Shown here piece by piece: positions 44,066-55,141 of a stretch of DNA of 64,000 nucleotides. Where the stretch lies: NCBI GenBank assembly GCA_032718475.1, contig JAUCBJ010007649.1, positions 51,577-115,576 on the forward strand, read 5' to 3'. The translations under genes were made by a program, and so were the position numbers. The notes under the pieces are model-generated. The model saw only the letters and a list, made by a program, of their open reading frames with translations. It was not told the DNA's origin and ran no database searches. The stretch's first letter is position 1. Each line of letters begins with the position of its first letter. Source of the DNA: Nemertoderma westbladi. Lineage: Eukaryota; Xenacoelomorpha; Nemertodermatida; Nemertodermatidae.

Positions 44066-45646
44066 GAGATAGTGAAGTTAGAAGTGGCGGGTGGGGGGGG
44101 GCTACGGAGCACCCCACCGCGAGAGATTAGTAGAGAGAGAGGGGGGGCAGAGAGTGTCCCACAGCCGTCAGCGGATAATGCGCGGGCCGAATCAGGTAAA
44201 CCGCAACACCCGGCGACGGAGAGTAATAGGGGGATTGCGAGTATCCCCAGCGGCGTGCGATCGAGCAGAGAGAGGCAGGTTGACGTCGCGAGAGGGCAGG
44301 CGAAGCGTCGAGCCCGACCAGAAGAGAGAAGAAGAACAGTGGAGTTTAACCGGGAGGTCGACGAGAGATCTCACGAGCCGGAATACTACACAGAAAAGAG
44401 AAGAAGAGAAGATAGTAGAAGAAGTGTCGCCACGAACGATAGCAGTGCGAGGACGGATAACGGACCGTCGATAGTAGAGATGGAGTCAGGGAGCCAGTGG
44501 GGTCGAACTTCGGGAGATTGCCGTCGCCCCGGAGAAACGCACCGCACGCCAAGAGAGGGGTACAGGACGTACCAATACAGAGTCGAGAACAGGAGAGGGG
44601 ATCGAAGAGAAGCTTCCCGACGGGATATAGCTGCCGATCGAGAGTGCAGTAGTCGCGGGGAGATTCGAGATTCGCGAAGAATAAACTTCGGTTCGGAAGG
44701 GCACATGCAGACTGCAGGACATACTGTAGGCCTTACTGCACATACTATTATAGGCCATGCTGGGAGAGATAGAGTAGGCGATGGGGTAGCGCGAACGACG
44801 GGATTAAACCCGGAAGTCGCGGAGTACATACCGGTAGGTAGGCGAGAGGTAGGTAGGCCTATATCGGTACAGCAGCATGACTATAATACACAGGGACATA
44901 ACATATATCCAGGGGAGGGGGGAGTTATTGGAGATAGACGTATGGGCCCCAATGTATTAACATCAACCCCAGTACCAAACATACCGGCTGGGGGGGGACA
45001 GGGTGACATTCCCCCATCACAATATCGACAATATACCCCGATAGGAGCAAGAACATCGAACTCCCTGGACGAGAGCAGGTCGTGCGGACAGTCACCACCA
45101 CACGCGGCCATACAGGGGACTGCTAGTCCACAGTTAGCTGGTAGCAGGGCCACACCGTGGCAGGGACAGAAAGAAAATAACACCAAAAATAAAAACAATC
45201 CCAATATACCCAGTAGGCCGAGTCTAGACAACCAAAACATTAAATCGGTACATATAAACCTAAGCGCGATACGTGAAGGACTATACAGGAAACGCTATAA
45301 TCCAGGATTCCAATGTCAATTACATCGGGACGGAACCCATAAGACCAGGAGTTGCAAGTACTGGCAAGCGTTGCCCAAACGAGATCGTGTAGCCTACACA
45401 GACGCAAACGGACTATGTCATCGATGTGTGGTAAAAGGACACAGATCCGGAGAGTGTTGGAAAGGGAGAGGATATGAAAGGACTAAACCAGGGGCAGAGA
45501 AGCCCATTAGCAAACATAAGGGAGTCGGGAAAGTAGAGAGGAGGCGTGTTGCATACACACGCAGGACGGACACAGTGCGAGGGGGCATTGCACGGGCAGA
45601 CACCGCGTATACCGAGGGACGAGCGGGGGTCGTCGAGGGCTCTTAA
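44066..45646 (+). pseudogene. Gag-like coding of element C, third part with CCHC zinc knuckle
   Basis: Open frame of about 525 codons without a good ATG, starting after a tandemly duplicated GTGAAGTTAGA...G-tract segment (43948 and 44071). Arg-rich, then a region with H-R-D-G-T-H and C, and a CCHC zinc knuckle C-H-R-C...G-H...C near 45415-45460. The last 60 codons before the stop appear to lie at the internal deletion that removed pol. Confidence 0.65.
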
Positions 45647-45858
45647 TGCCAGCGCACATACGAAGGGGGAGGCCAGCAAAGGTGGCACCGAAGAGAGTGT
45701 GGCGAAGAGTTAGAGGACGTATAGGAGGGCAGCAGGAGAGTGCCTACTGGAAGAAGGGGCACGTGAGAGTTTTTAGTCGTCCAAAGTTTTGGACTGAGGG
45801 GGGTGGGAATGAGGGCGAGACGCCCTTCCCACGCACAAAATATAAAATAATTATTTAA
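45646..45858 (+). pseudogene. C-terminal remnant of pol in element C
   Basis: About 70 codons ending in TAA. The last half (G-Q-Q-E-S-A-Y-W ... H-V-R-V) and the following bases (GGACTGAGGGGGGTGGGAATG) match the 3' end of the related fragment at 58480-58600. It is therefore the tail of the ancestral polyprotein left after the deletion. Confidence 0.5.
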
Positions 45859-45904
45859 TTAAATAAAAATAATTAAATAATAGAGTAGGTAGAAGTTAGG
45901 TAGT

Positions 45905-47590
45905 TAGGAGTTAGTTAGTGAGGGTACGTGTAGTACCGTTAGTAGAAGAGTTAGTAGGAGGGTACGTGTAGTACCGTTAGTAGAAGAGTTAATAGAAGGG
46001 TACGTAAGTACCGCTAGGTAGTTAGAGTTAGAGGGTACGTAAGTACCGCTAGGTAGTTAGAGTTAGAGGGTACGTAAGTACCGCTAGTTAGAGTAAGAGT
46101 TAGAGGGTACGTAAGTACCGCTAGGTAGTTAGAGTTAGAGGGTACGTAAGTACCGCTAGTTAGAGTAGGAGCTAAGGGGTACGTAAGTACCGATTAGAGA
46201 GTAAGAGTTAGAGGGTACGCAGTACCGTTAGAGAGTAGGAGCTAAGGGGTACGTAGTACCATTAGTTAGTAAGAGTCAGCTAGTTAGAGAGTTAGAGGGT
46301 ACGTAGTACCAATAGTTAGTTAGAGTTAGTAGGTACGTAGTACCTAGTTAGAGTTAGAGTTAGTAGGTACGTGGTACCTAGTTAGAGTTAGAGTTAGAGG
46401 GTACGTAGTACCGATAGTTAGAGAGTTAGAGGGTACTAGTACCTAGTTAGTTAGAGTTAGAGGGTACGTAGTACCGATAGTTAGAGAGTTAGTAGGTACG
46501 TAGTACCTAGTTAGAGTTAGAGTCAGTAGGTACGTGGTACCTAGTTAGAGTTAGAGTTAGAGGGTACGTAGTACCGTTAGTTAGTGGAGTTAGAGTAAGA
46601 GTTAGAGGGTACGCAGTACCGTTAGAGAGTAGGAGTTAAGGGGTACGTAGTACCGTTAGAGAGTTAGTAAGAGTAAGAGGGTACGTAGTACCGCTAGCTA
46701 GTAGAGAGAGCTAGAGTAGTAAGAGGGTACGTAGTACCGCTAGTTAGGGGTGTTAGTAGTAGCAGTAGAGGATTGTGGGCACCGTAAGCGCCACGTAGTT
46801 AGAGTTAGTAGGGAATGCGCTGAACTTAGTGGGGCACGGGCGTGATGATGTGTTTGATGTAAGAGCAGGGTATGTTAATTAGAGTTAGTGGGAGTTAGAG
46901 GTTAGTAAGAGGGTACGTAGTACCGGTTGTGGTTGTGGGCACCGTTAGCGCCACGTAGATAGAGGTAGAGTTAGTAAGAGGGTACGTAGTACCGGTTGTG
47001 GTTGTGGGCACCGTTAGCGCCACGTAGAGAGTTAGTAGAGTTAGTAGAGTCAGTAGTAGTTCACATAATTAACGTACCCACTCTGCCGGCACTCAGAGCG
47101 TCACGTGTAGGCGATGAGACGTAAAGGGGGTGTAGAGGAGTACAGACGGGCACATAGGGTGCCAGGTAGTAAGTTAGAGAGGTAGTAGTGTAGTAGAGAG
47201 GGTACATAGGGTACCAGTGAGTAGAAGAGTAGAGACGGGCACGTAGGGTGCCAGGTAGTAGAGTTAGAGAGTTAGAGATAGAGTAGAATAGTAGAGACGG
47301 GCACATAGGGTGCCAGGTAGTAGAGTTAGAGAGTTAGAGATAGAGTAGAGTAGTAGAGACGGGCACATAGGGTGCCAGGTAGTAGAGTAGGGTGTTAGAG
47401 GTAGTAGAGAGGGTACATAGGGTACCAGTGAGTAGAAGAGTAGAGACGGGCACGTAGGGTGCCAGGTAGTAGAGTTAGAGAGTTAGAGATAGAGTAGTGT
47501 AGTAGAGAGGGCACATAGGGTGCCAGGTAGTAGAGTAGTAGCAGAGAGGGCACATAGGGTGCCAGATAGTAGAGTGGTTGTGGGCACCGC
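45905..47590. repeat. Hairpin-rich tandem array in element C
   Basis: About 25 palindromes of the type GGTACGTAGTACC, GGTACGTAAGTACC or GGTACGTGGTACC. They are separated by GTTAGAG/AGTTAG-rich spacers that give an irregular 30-45-bp period from 45920 to about 46990. After about 47100 the pattern changes to GGGCACATAGGGTGCC, GGGCACGTAGGGTGCC and GGTACATAGGGTACC. GGGCACCGTTAGCGCC or GGGCACCGCAAGCGCC hairpins also occur (46780, 46935, 47005, 47583). There are no open frames on the plus strand because of many TAGs. Confidence 0.9.
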
Positions 47591-48236
47591 AAGCGCCACG
47601 TAGTTAGAAGAATGGAATAGAGTTAGTAGAGCTAGTTAGTAGAGTTAGCAGAGCTAGTGGAGTAGAGTTAGTAGAGCTAGTTAGCAGAGTTGGTAGACTC
47701 AGAGGAGTCAAGTAGAGTTAGTAGAAGTAGAGAGCTAGTAGGAGTTAGTTAGACTTAGTAGAGAGTTAGAGTTAGTAGAAAGTTAGAGGCTCTCAGTTAG
47801 AGCTAGAAGTAGTAAGAGTTAGTAGTTAGCAGAGTTAGTTAGATAGTTAGAGTTAGTAAGCAGTAGGTAGATAGTATGATAGCACAGGGGTAGCATTAGA
47901 GATTAAAGCCTTAGGGAGTGACAGAGAGTGGAGAGGTAATAGTGCGGAGTGCGAAGAGAGCGTGGGCGCAATTCAAGTGTGGGGGAGGAGAAGTGAGAGG
48001 AAGAGTGTGGGACGAGGAGGTCCGGGAGTATGCGAGAGTTGGAGTAGAGTGGTGAGAGTGTTGGGGAAACAAAAATTGTGTGAGAGAAGCGCACGATCGG
48101 CCCGACACGAGACGCCAGAGGGTAGTGACATCATACCCATAGGGAGCGGCCTGGAAAGCCGACTCCGAAAAAATAGACCCACCCCACACCCGATAATAGA
48201 TCGGGATCCAGCGGAATTGTAGCGCACTTGAGTTGG
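47591..48236. other. 3' untranslated part of element C
   Basis: GAGTTAGTAGAGCTAG-rich simple sequence to about 47870, then unique sequence without a credible gene. CGATAATAGATCGGGATCC lies near 48191. Confidence 0.6.
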
Positions 48237-48274
48237 ATGCTATCTTCTCACCGGGAAGATAGCATGGGGGGGAG
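48237..48274 (+). promoter_or_regulatory. Hairpin and polypurine tract before the 3' LTR of C
   Basis: An 11-bp perfect stem ATGCTATCTTC / GAAGATAGCAT with a 7-nt loop (48237-48265), then GGGGGGGAG (48266-48274), then the TG of the LTR. The purine run is the likely plus-strand primer. Element B has the same layout. Confidence 0.75.
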
Positions 48275-48803
48275 TGTTAGCTTATCCAATTCCGCTAACA
48301 CAAACCCATAGAGTGAGCCATAAAGCAATATTGGGAGCCTATTGTCAGCCCAGTAAACGGGGACAATAGGCCCCAAAGGAGACACACACAATAAGGGTCA
48401 GGGGTTACTCCCCTGACAAGAGAGAGAACAGCAAGGGCGAAGGGAAGCACTTCAGAGGGGGGCAAAGGGTGCCAACAGGGGTATCAACCAATCAGAGGGG
48501 GGAAAGGCATCGATTGAGTAGCAATAAGGCCACCGTGCAATATAACCAGTTACCAGTAATCATACCGGTCAGTTATTCAGTTTACTCAGTCAGATCAGTA
48601 GGGTGGAACGGGGACTTCTGTCACCGTCCGCTACCGCCATCTATATATTACCTATTGTGTCATACTATATTATATCAACTGTCAGACTATTATACCTTTA
48701 TACATATTACCCAACATCAGAACTCTTTTACCTTTCACACACGGCGGGGACGCGTGGATAGAAAACCCAAACGGATAAACCGGGATCCGTAGATCCCGTC
48801 ACA
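48275..48803 (+). repeat. 3' LTR of element C
   Basis: 529 bp, identical by eye to 41493-42021, followed by the target duplication AGCCA. Confidence 0.95.
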
Positions 48804-50734
48804 AGCCAAGCTCGCTAAATCCAAGGCGGACCCGAATGTTACGCGACAGCGGTTGGACGCATACAACAAAAGAACGGAGGAATTACGCGCGGAATACAAT
48901 GCGTTATATCCCTACGATGCGTTATGCGACGCTAGCGACATTTGCGAGGATCCAGACACCGAAATACGCCGATTGTATCATACGCTGCAATATTTGACGG
49001 TAAACGAACCTTTACCTGCAGCTAGAGACGAATTTGAAGGAATGCATCTTTATAGACGCGCTCGAGGAGCGGATCCAGAGACCAAGGACGCGTTTTCCGT
49101 ATACAAACTGTTTTATAAATGCGGAGCGTGTATGCGCGAGCAAGACAACGCGATTCCTATGCGGTTGAACTCGGAGAACCCCGAGCCGATATTAGCGCGA
49201 TGTTCACACCACCAAAGTCTACGTTATCAAGAAGGCGGATACCCTTTAACAAATCCATATCATTCATTTAAGATGAGTGGACCGAACGCGGGTGAAATTG
49301 TTATTTACGAACCAAAATTAGTCGAACCAGACGTCTACAGCATGGTAGTGGACGAGTCTAATAAGTCGACACAAGAGAAACGGGAAGCTTTGAGCCTCTA
49401 CAGGGCGTACAAGGCGTACGAGAAAGGCGAGATCGAGGAGTTCGGCGGAAGGCTCGCGAGCCTACCATTCTATTGGATATCCCACGATCAAACCGAACCC
49501 AAGGAGATGACACCCGAGCTCTTCGATAGTATCACCTTTGCTCAGCGTTTGTCGCAGAGACTACAGATACCTCACGTTGAGATGACGCGAGAACCTCAGC
49601 CCCATTCTACTGGAGCAATAGTACCGGTTGCGAGACCAACTAGTTTTCCTATTAGTATACCGACCCGGAAGGAGACAACTTACGAGATCCCTATAGTTGA
49701 ACACCCGGAGATCATCTCGAACCTGGATTTCCTCCCATCGGTCACCTTCGGTGATGTGTTAGAATCAACCGAGTTGCGTAAAGTAATAGTTCAAAAAATC
49801 GTACGCAACGTGCCTCCACATATCACGGACTTTAAGGAAGTGGATCGCGCGGGGACGGATATCGCACCTTGTATCTTGCGAGGATATCTGACGAAAACGA
49901 TTCGATTATGGATCGGAGTTGGGACGTTTGAGACCGACACCGATATCGCGACCAATTGGACTGGTAAACCTATTAGTTTCGATGATGAAAAGTCGATCGG
50001 GAGAATTTGGAACCCTACCGACGATTTACTCGACGATTGGGACGTGACTAGCCGATCTCTGAAAGAGAATGGATATATGTTTTACGATAATGAAGGAGGA
50101 AGCCATCAGCAAAGCCTCACTTCAAAGACGATACAGATTAGAGCACCAGATGGCGTGTTACATGTCTTCAGCCGACAGAGGAGTGATAGGAAGATGCCTA
50201 TGCCGGAAGGAACGACGCAAAGACACGCGATGATAGGGCGGATGGTTAAATCCATGGACCTAGCTTGTAGCATAGAAGCTAGGATGTTGCCAAAGGCCGT
50301 GCGAGACGTTGTGTTGGATAAGAGCATCGTCAAGATCGGATCCGGTGTACGGGATGACCTCATTAGCGACTTTGCAGGGATGCCCACGGAAGAGGACCGA
50401 TTGCCTACGCCATACGTGGATACTAGACCATTGTTGCTTTGGGCTATTGAGCAAGGATACTTTAGAGAGTATAACACGCTAAAAACTGGGACGGGTTATA
50501 TCTCATATCTGATGTTCAGTTGGGATTACAAGGAGAGTAAGAGGAACAAATACACGGACGTATACGGAGAGGGAGATACCCCCGGCGTAAACGAGTTCGA
50601 GTCACAGTTGAAGTGGCGAGGTTGCGTGTATTGGGCCATTACTTCACCTCCGCGGATAATCTTGCAATACTATTTAGCGATAGAATCTTCGGTTAACGTT
50701 TGTTTCATCGCGGACGTAGTATCCAGAACCTTAA
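48804..50734 (+). pseudogene. 3' accessory gene of B, middle piece with exonuclease motifs I-III
   Basis: Open from the C insertion point to the TTAA where element D begins; the frame runs on artificially into D until 51033. It aligns along its length with the A gene. It has a C-G-A-C ... C-S-H-H cluster (around 49120-49205), motif I D-N-E (codons 50086-50094), I-V-K-I-G-S-G-V-R-D-D-L with the motif II Asp at 50356, Y-V-D-T near 50415, and the last motif Y-x3-E (Y at 50671, E at 50683). There is no stop equivalent to the TGA of A. It carries palindrome copy 9. The gene was intact here before C and D inserted, because the frame is in register across both. Confidence 0.78.
49447..49466 (+). repeat. 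Palindrome copy 9 (in the 3' gene of B)
   Basis: GGAAGGCTCGCGAGCCTACC, read as G-R-L-A-S-L-P. The element A gene has no palindrome in this region. Confidence 0.92.
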
Positions 50735-52286
50735 CCCTATTAGTACCGGGCTATAAAATGTTGTACAAATACCGGGAGGGGGTCATATTGACCCCCCCCT
50801 CTAAAATCTACAAATATTTACGAAAACGTCTGATTTTTTGTTTGTACGTAGGTATCACTTGTCTGGATCCGACCGAAAAAAAAAATTTTCGAAAAAATGT
50901 ACTGGGGTGGTTATATTGCAGCACCAAAATTACAAGTAGTGCACAATTTTCACCAAATTTGAAAGTTACATTTTCGGCTAATTATTTTTCAATACAGGTT
51001 TTCTGGGGTGTAAAATACATTGGAAAATATTAAAAAATGATATGATTACTATAAATGGCTGTTTAGTCCTCTCTGCGTAGGAAAAAAATGAAAAAAACAA
51101 GTAACCAGCACTTTTCAGTTAGAACACAAAATTTTTAATTCACTTATACGATGCTATAAATTCACATTTTCAGGTTTTCGAGGGCGCTGATTCTAATGGA
51201 ATACATTTCTAATATGCTAGATCATTGCTACTTGTATTTTTCGGCGTAATTTGGCAAATTTTGGTGCTAGCACCAAATTTCGTACCCATCACCAAAAAGT
51301 ACAAGTTTGCAATGTCCAGTGCAGTTTTTATTGATTCCATCGGATTCAGGACCCTCATAAACCCGTATAACGCAAGAAACAAGGTGATACTATCTACTTA
51401 TCAATTTGCATATTTTCCAAAATTTGGTGCTGGCACAACAATTTTCACCCACCGGCGAAAAATACAAGTTTGACAACTCTTATGAAATTTTTACTGATTC
51501 CATTGAATTCAGAACCATCACAAACCTGTATAACGCAAGAAACAAGGTGACACAATCAATTGATATATTTGATGGTTTTCAAAATTTGGTGCTAGCACCA
51601 CATTTTGCACCCACATCCGAAAAATACAAGTTTGAGATGTCTAGTTCGATAATTATATTTTCCATTGAATTCAGAACAGCCATAAACCTCTAAAACGCAA
51701 GAAATAAATTCTCACAAGCAATTTTATCTATTGAATGGATTTTCAAAATTTCGTGCTAGCACCAAAATTTGCACACAGCACCGAAAAATACAAGTTTGAT
51801 ACGCTTGGTGCAACTCGTATATATTTCTTCGAATCCAGAAACCCAAAAAACCCCAATTGCGTAAAAAACAAGTTTCAAACGATCAATTTACAAAATTGAC
51901 TTATTTCAAAATTTGGTGCTGGCACCAAAATTTGGCACCCACCGAAAAAAACAAGTTTAAAATTTCTAAATCAATTTATATGAATTCCATCAAATTTCTA
52001 ACACCAAAATACCCGTGTAAATAAAAAATAGAGATGTTACAATTCATATTTAATGAAATGTAATTTTCAAAAAACGTCTCAAAAAAAGTGCCAAAAGTAG
52101 GGTTAAAAAATGGCGCTATAACTCGAAAAGTACCCAATATTTTTGAAAACGGTTTTCACTACTAGGAAGACAATAGATTTTTAGGAAAAGTCATAAAATT
52201 TCAGATTCCCAACTGCGTTTGTTTCAGAATTATAATAAAAAAACCACGGGAGGGGTCATATTGACCCCCCCCCGGGTTTAATAGGG
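50735..52286. mobile_element. Element D: piggyBac-like non-autonomous element (MITE-like)
   Basis: 1552 bp between TTAA at 50731-50734 and TTAA at 52287-52290. The ends are inverted: CCCTATTAGTACCGGG on the left and CCCTATTAAACCCGGG read inward from the right (14 of 16 match). CCCT ends with TTAA duplication are typical of piggyBac. Near both ends lies a palindrome built on GGGGTCATATTGACCCC. Inside are five tandem repeats of about 163 bp, marked by TTGGTGCTAGCACC or variants starting at 51261, 51424, 51586, 51750 and 51913. No transposase is present. It interrupts the 3' gene of B, and the frame is in register on the two sides when one TTAA is counted. Confidence 0.88.
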
Positions 52287-52290
52287 TTAA

Positions 52291-53987
52291 AGCGACACCC
52301 GTTATGTCTTGGCGAAGGACATACCTTTTACGATGGAGGAAGGACGCATACTGATGTATTCCGACGATTTCTCCAACCCTTTTATAACACCGATGCGCAC
52401 TGCGAAGTTTTCACGCGAGCGGGACTTAGCGTTTTCAGGGACGTCTATCTCACTCACGCGGGAAGTCTAGTCGACAGACCGTCGATGTTAACGTTAGTAC
52501 CCTATGACGGGGAACGCCACGCGGAATTCGAACGCCCGGAAGGATCCTGGAAGGCTCGCGAGCCTACCGCCCATCATGACGATGTGGATCCGACCGAGTT
52601 GGCGCTAATAGACGAACCGTTACGGCAACTCATAGAAATAGAAGAGAACCTTCCAAGGAAGACGCGAACTGAGATACGCGAGTTAGAGAAAAGCGATGCC
52701 ATGGTTTGTGTACAACCTACGGAGACGAACATACCGACTGACCCGGATGATGAGAATTATCACGTGGACGGTAGCGCTCGCCCCATCGGAGACCTCATCT
52801 ATGAGCGAGTTTGGTATCCTGCCAACACTATTTGTGGCAGATGTGGAGCAACTGGCCATCACGCAAAGAAGTGCGGAGCGAAGCACATATCTCTACCGGA
52901 TTTAGTATGCAACTGGTGCGGGGATCAACGTTCGCACACTTTCTACACTTGCTGGCGTTTCGTGGCGCAGTGTACTTATTGTAATATTAAGGGCCATAGG
53001 GCATCTGAATGTCAACTTAGAGACGTCCCCTATGAGCACATGTCAGTTAAAATCGTTCGACAATTATTCGACCATTGGGAGGATCTAGCAGACGAGCATG
53101 TATCGACGCAGCGACGCCGCTTCCCTATGAGAGCACATTTGGGATTTTGGGCCGTAAACCCTCTCATAATGTCAAAGGAAGGATATGTATCGGCTATGCC
53201 TCAGTACGATGAATTGTTGGAGGTATTGGATATATTGCCGTTGGACAGTGGATTCAAGGTTGTGCGGGATTATTTCTTACAAGTGCACCCCGACAACAAG
53301 AATACTTGGAACTTTCAAACTGTGGTGAACAAGATTACCGCCGGAGAATTCGATAAACTGCGAGTTGAACAGCGGAATCGAGGAGCCTGGCATTCGATAG
53401 CTTGGGCATACCGGAGCGCATTTTATCACAAACGCGTAACCTCGTGCATTCTGGACGAGACCGACGTTTTGCGTGAGACTGGCTTCAAGGCCACGCCGTT
53501 AGCGGAGAAGACGCGTCACCCACAGGATGATCAGCAATTTCGTATACTCAAAGCCCAGAAGGCCGGACAAGAGATCAAGAAGATAGTGAATGTCGCCGAG
53601 AGGACGACATCGAAGTCGCAAATCCGGATGACTCGGGGCACGGTTTCCCTTGCTAGAGAACCACGTGGAGGGACAGGATACGCTTTGACTGAACCCATTA
53701 GGATTCAAACGACGTCAGAGAGCGAGGTGTCAACGGACGGAACAGTCCTACCCTTTCGACTTCCTCCTAGCGTTGTAGAAACTCGATCCGATATTAAGTC
53801 GACAGTTGGAATCGGACGAGGATTTAGAGGATTGAGCGCACGACGGATGTGCGAAACTCCCGTCGTCCCCTTTCCTAGCGTTTTGGAACCACCGACAACT
53901 CGACGCCGAAGTCCGAGCCCTGTTCGACCTCGACCACCCCCCAATCGCACTAGAGGACGTGGACGAGCCCGCTCAGCGAAGGAATAG
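52291..53987 (+). pseudogene. 3' accessory gene of B, last piece with zinc knuckles
   Basis: In frame with the middle piece across the TTAA site. An ATG-started subframe begins at 52485. It contains three Cys/His clusters: C-x2-C-x4-H-x4-C at 52833-52874, a C-N-W-C...H...C cluster near 52908-52955, and a second CCHC knuckle at about 52971-53012. These match the clusters in the A gene. It then continues about 320 codons beyond the last knuckle, ending in an Arg-, Ser- and Pro-rich basic tail before TAG. In A, by contrast, the gene ends in the LTR. It carries palindrome copy 10. Confidence 0.75.
52549..52568 (+). repeat. Palindrome copy 10 (in the 3' gene of B)
   Basis: GGAAGGCTCGCGAGCCTACC, read as W-K-A-R-E-P-T, a different frame from copy 9 in the same gene. 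Confidence 0.92.
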
Positions 53988-54000
53988 GAAGCGAGTGGAA

Positions 54001-54020
54001 GGAAGGCTTGCGAGCCTACC
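54001..54020 (+). repeat. Palindrome copy 11 (non-coding)
   Basis: GGAAGGCTTGCGAGCCTACC, 13 nt after the stop codon of the 3' gene of B. Confidence 0.92.
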
Positions 54021-54147
54021 GATTTGGATATTATATTTGGATATTATATTTGGATGTTATATTTGGATTTTATTTGGATATTTTATTTGGATATTTATAT
54101 TGGACGTTATGTTTGAATGTTGGGTTTGGAGGAGCGAGATATGGAAA

Positions 54148-54167
54148 GGAAGGCTTGCGAGCCTACC
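54148..54167 (+). repeat. Palindrome copy 12 (non-coding)
   Basis: GGAAGGCTTGCGAGCCTACC in the 3' untranslated region, 147 bp after copy 11. Confidence 0.92.
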
Positions 54168-54609
54168 GTTAGCAATTGGTGCTCAGGAGAAGATATCCAG
54201 ACCAGCAGGACGAACTTTTTAGCTCGTCAGGAGGACTTTTAAGACTCATTTGAAAGTTATTAGCGCATTATGTTTATATTAAATTTGGACTGATTTAATT
54301 TGGTGAAGGTTTATTATGTATATTTACAATATATAAAGATTTATCGAAAGAGTTTGATTTATTTGTTTGATTTGTTTGAATTATTTGTTTTGATTTGTTT
54401 ATTTGCTTATCTTGATAACCGAAAGCCTTTTTTTGTATTTTAGGCACTAAAGTTAATTCGTAAATTTGTATTTGTATGTACGATCGATTGTATTTACGCC
54501 GTATCTGCAATATTAAGTATGCAATGATTAGATAGTGATTATATTTTATATTTTAGGCCCTACCAGTAAATTTAGAAATAGTTTGTAGATATTTTATATT
54601 TTGATTGGT

Positions 54610-54643
54610 GAAAACAGTCTTACTTACTGTTTTCATGGAGCGG
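54610..54643 (+). promoter_or_regulatory. Hairpin and short purine-rich block before the 3' LTR of B
   Basis: A 9-bp perfect stem GAAAACAGT / ACTGTTTTC with a 7-nt loop (54610-54634), then ATGGAGCGG (54635-54643), then the LTR. ATGGAGCGG is a weak polypurine tract. Confidence 0.65.
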
Positions 54644-54781
54644 TGATGAATTATTTCACTATAAGGTAGCATTTGTAGTTTAACTTTAACGTAAAAACTT
54701 TTGAAAATCCGACGTATTTTGATTAAGTTACAGTAATGTAATATGCCTATTCATATTTGTACACATAAAACCCTTAGGTAC

Positions 54782-54860
54782 TCTCGTGGCGTAGTGGTCA
54801 GATGGTTAAGGCGTTGGTTACATTACGTAGGTTACGAGTTCGAATCCCAGTCGGGAAATT
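54782..54860 (+). other. tRNA-derived segment in the 3' LTR of B
   Basis: A box TGGCGTAGTGG at 54787-54797 and B box GAGTTCGAATCCC at 54836-54848, identical to the segment in the 5' LTR. Confidence 0.7.
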
Positions 54861-55141
54861 TGTATTTTGGGGCCATTTATTTTCGTGTGGTGCTAATTGA
54901 TAGGCCAATGAGAAGCGTACAGCGTAGCGAATAATGAGCCAGGCCAATCATAGGGCATAAATTACCTTATTGCTCAAATGTGAGGCAGTGGAAAATTCTG
55001 TTAGGATTCCATGTCCCAGATTAGTGTAAGGGCTGGACTGCGTTGAACGATGAGCTGGGCCAATCATAGGGCACGACGCACTTCATTGCTCAATTGTGAA
55101 GCTGTGGAAATTTCTGTTTAGTTTCCATGTGCAATTTCTAG

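Larger units (their letters stand above)
41493..48803 (+). mobile_element. Element C: nested, non-autonomous LTR retrotransposon lacking pol
   Basis: A 7.3-kb element with LTRs 41493-42021 and 48275-48803 that I read as identical over 529 bp, and a 5-bp duplication AGCCA at 41488-41492 and 48804-48808. It holds gag-like sequence in three frames (42151-45646), a short C-terminal remnant (45646-45858), and a 2-kb hairpin-rich array. Protease, RT, RNase H and integrase are absent. The related fragment at 56923-58790 has a retropepsin and the start of a Pao-type pol, so C appears to be an internal-deletion derivative that would rely on another element's enzymes. Identical LTRs mean a very recent insertion. 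Confidence 0.93.
53988..54643 (+). other. 3' untranslated region of element B
   Basis: No coding sequence. It holds palindrome copies 11 and 12, a run of TTTGGATAT-type repeats (54022-54110), AT-rich sequence, and a hairpin next to the LTR. Confidence 0.65.

Noticed and set aside
51003-51693. Frames of 82-95 codons inside element D
   Set aside because: They are read from the 163-bp tandem repeats and AT-rich DNA and lack transposase features.
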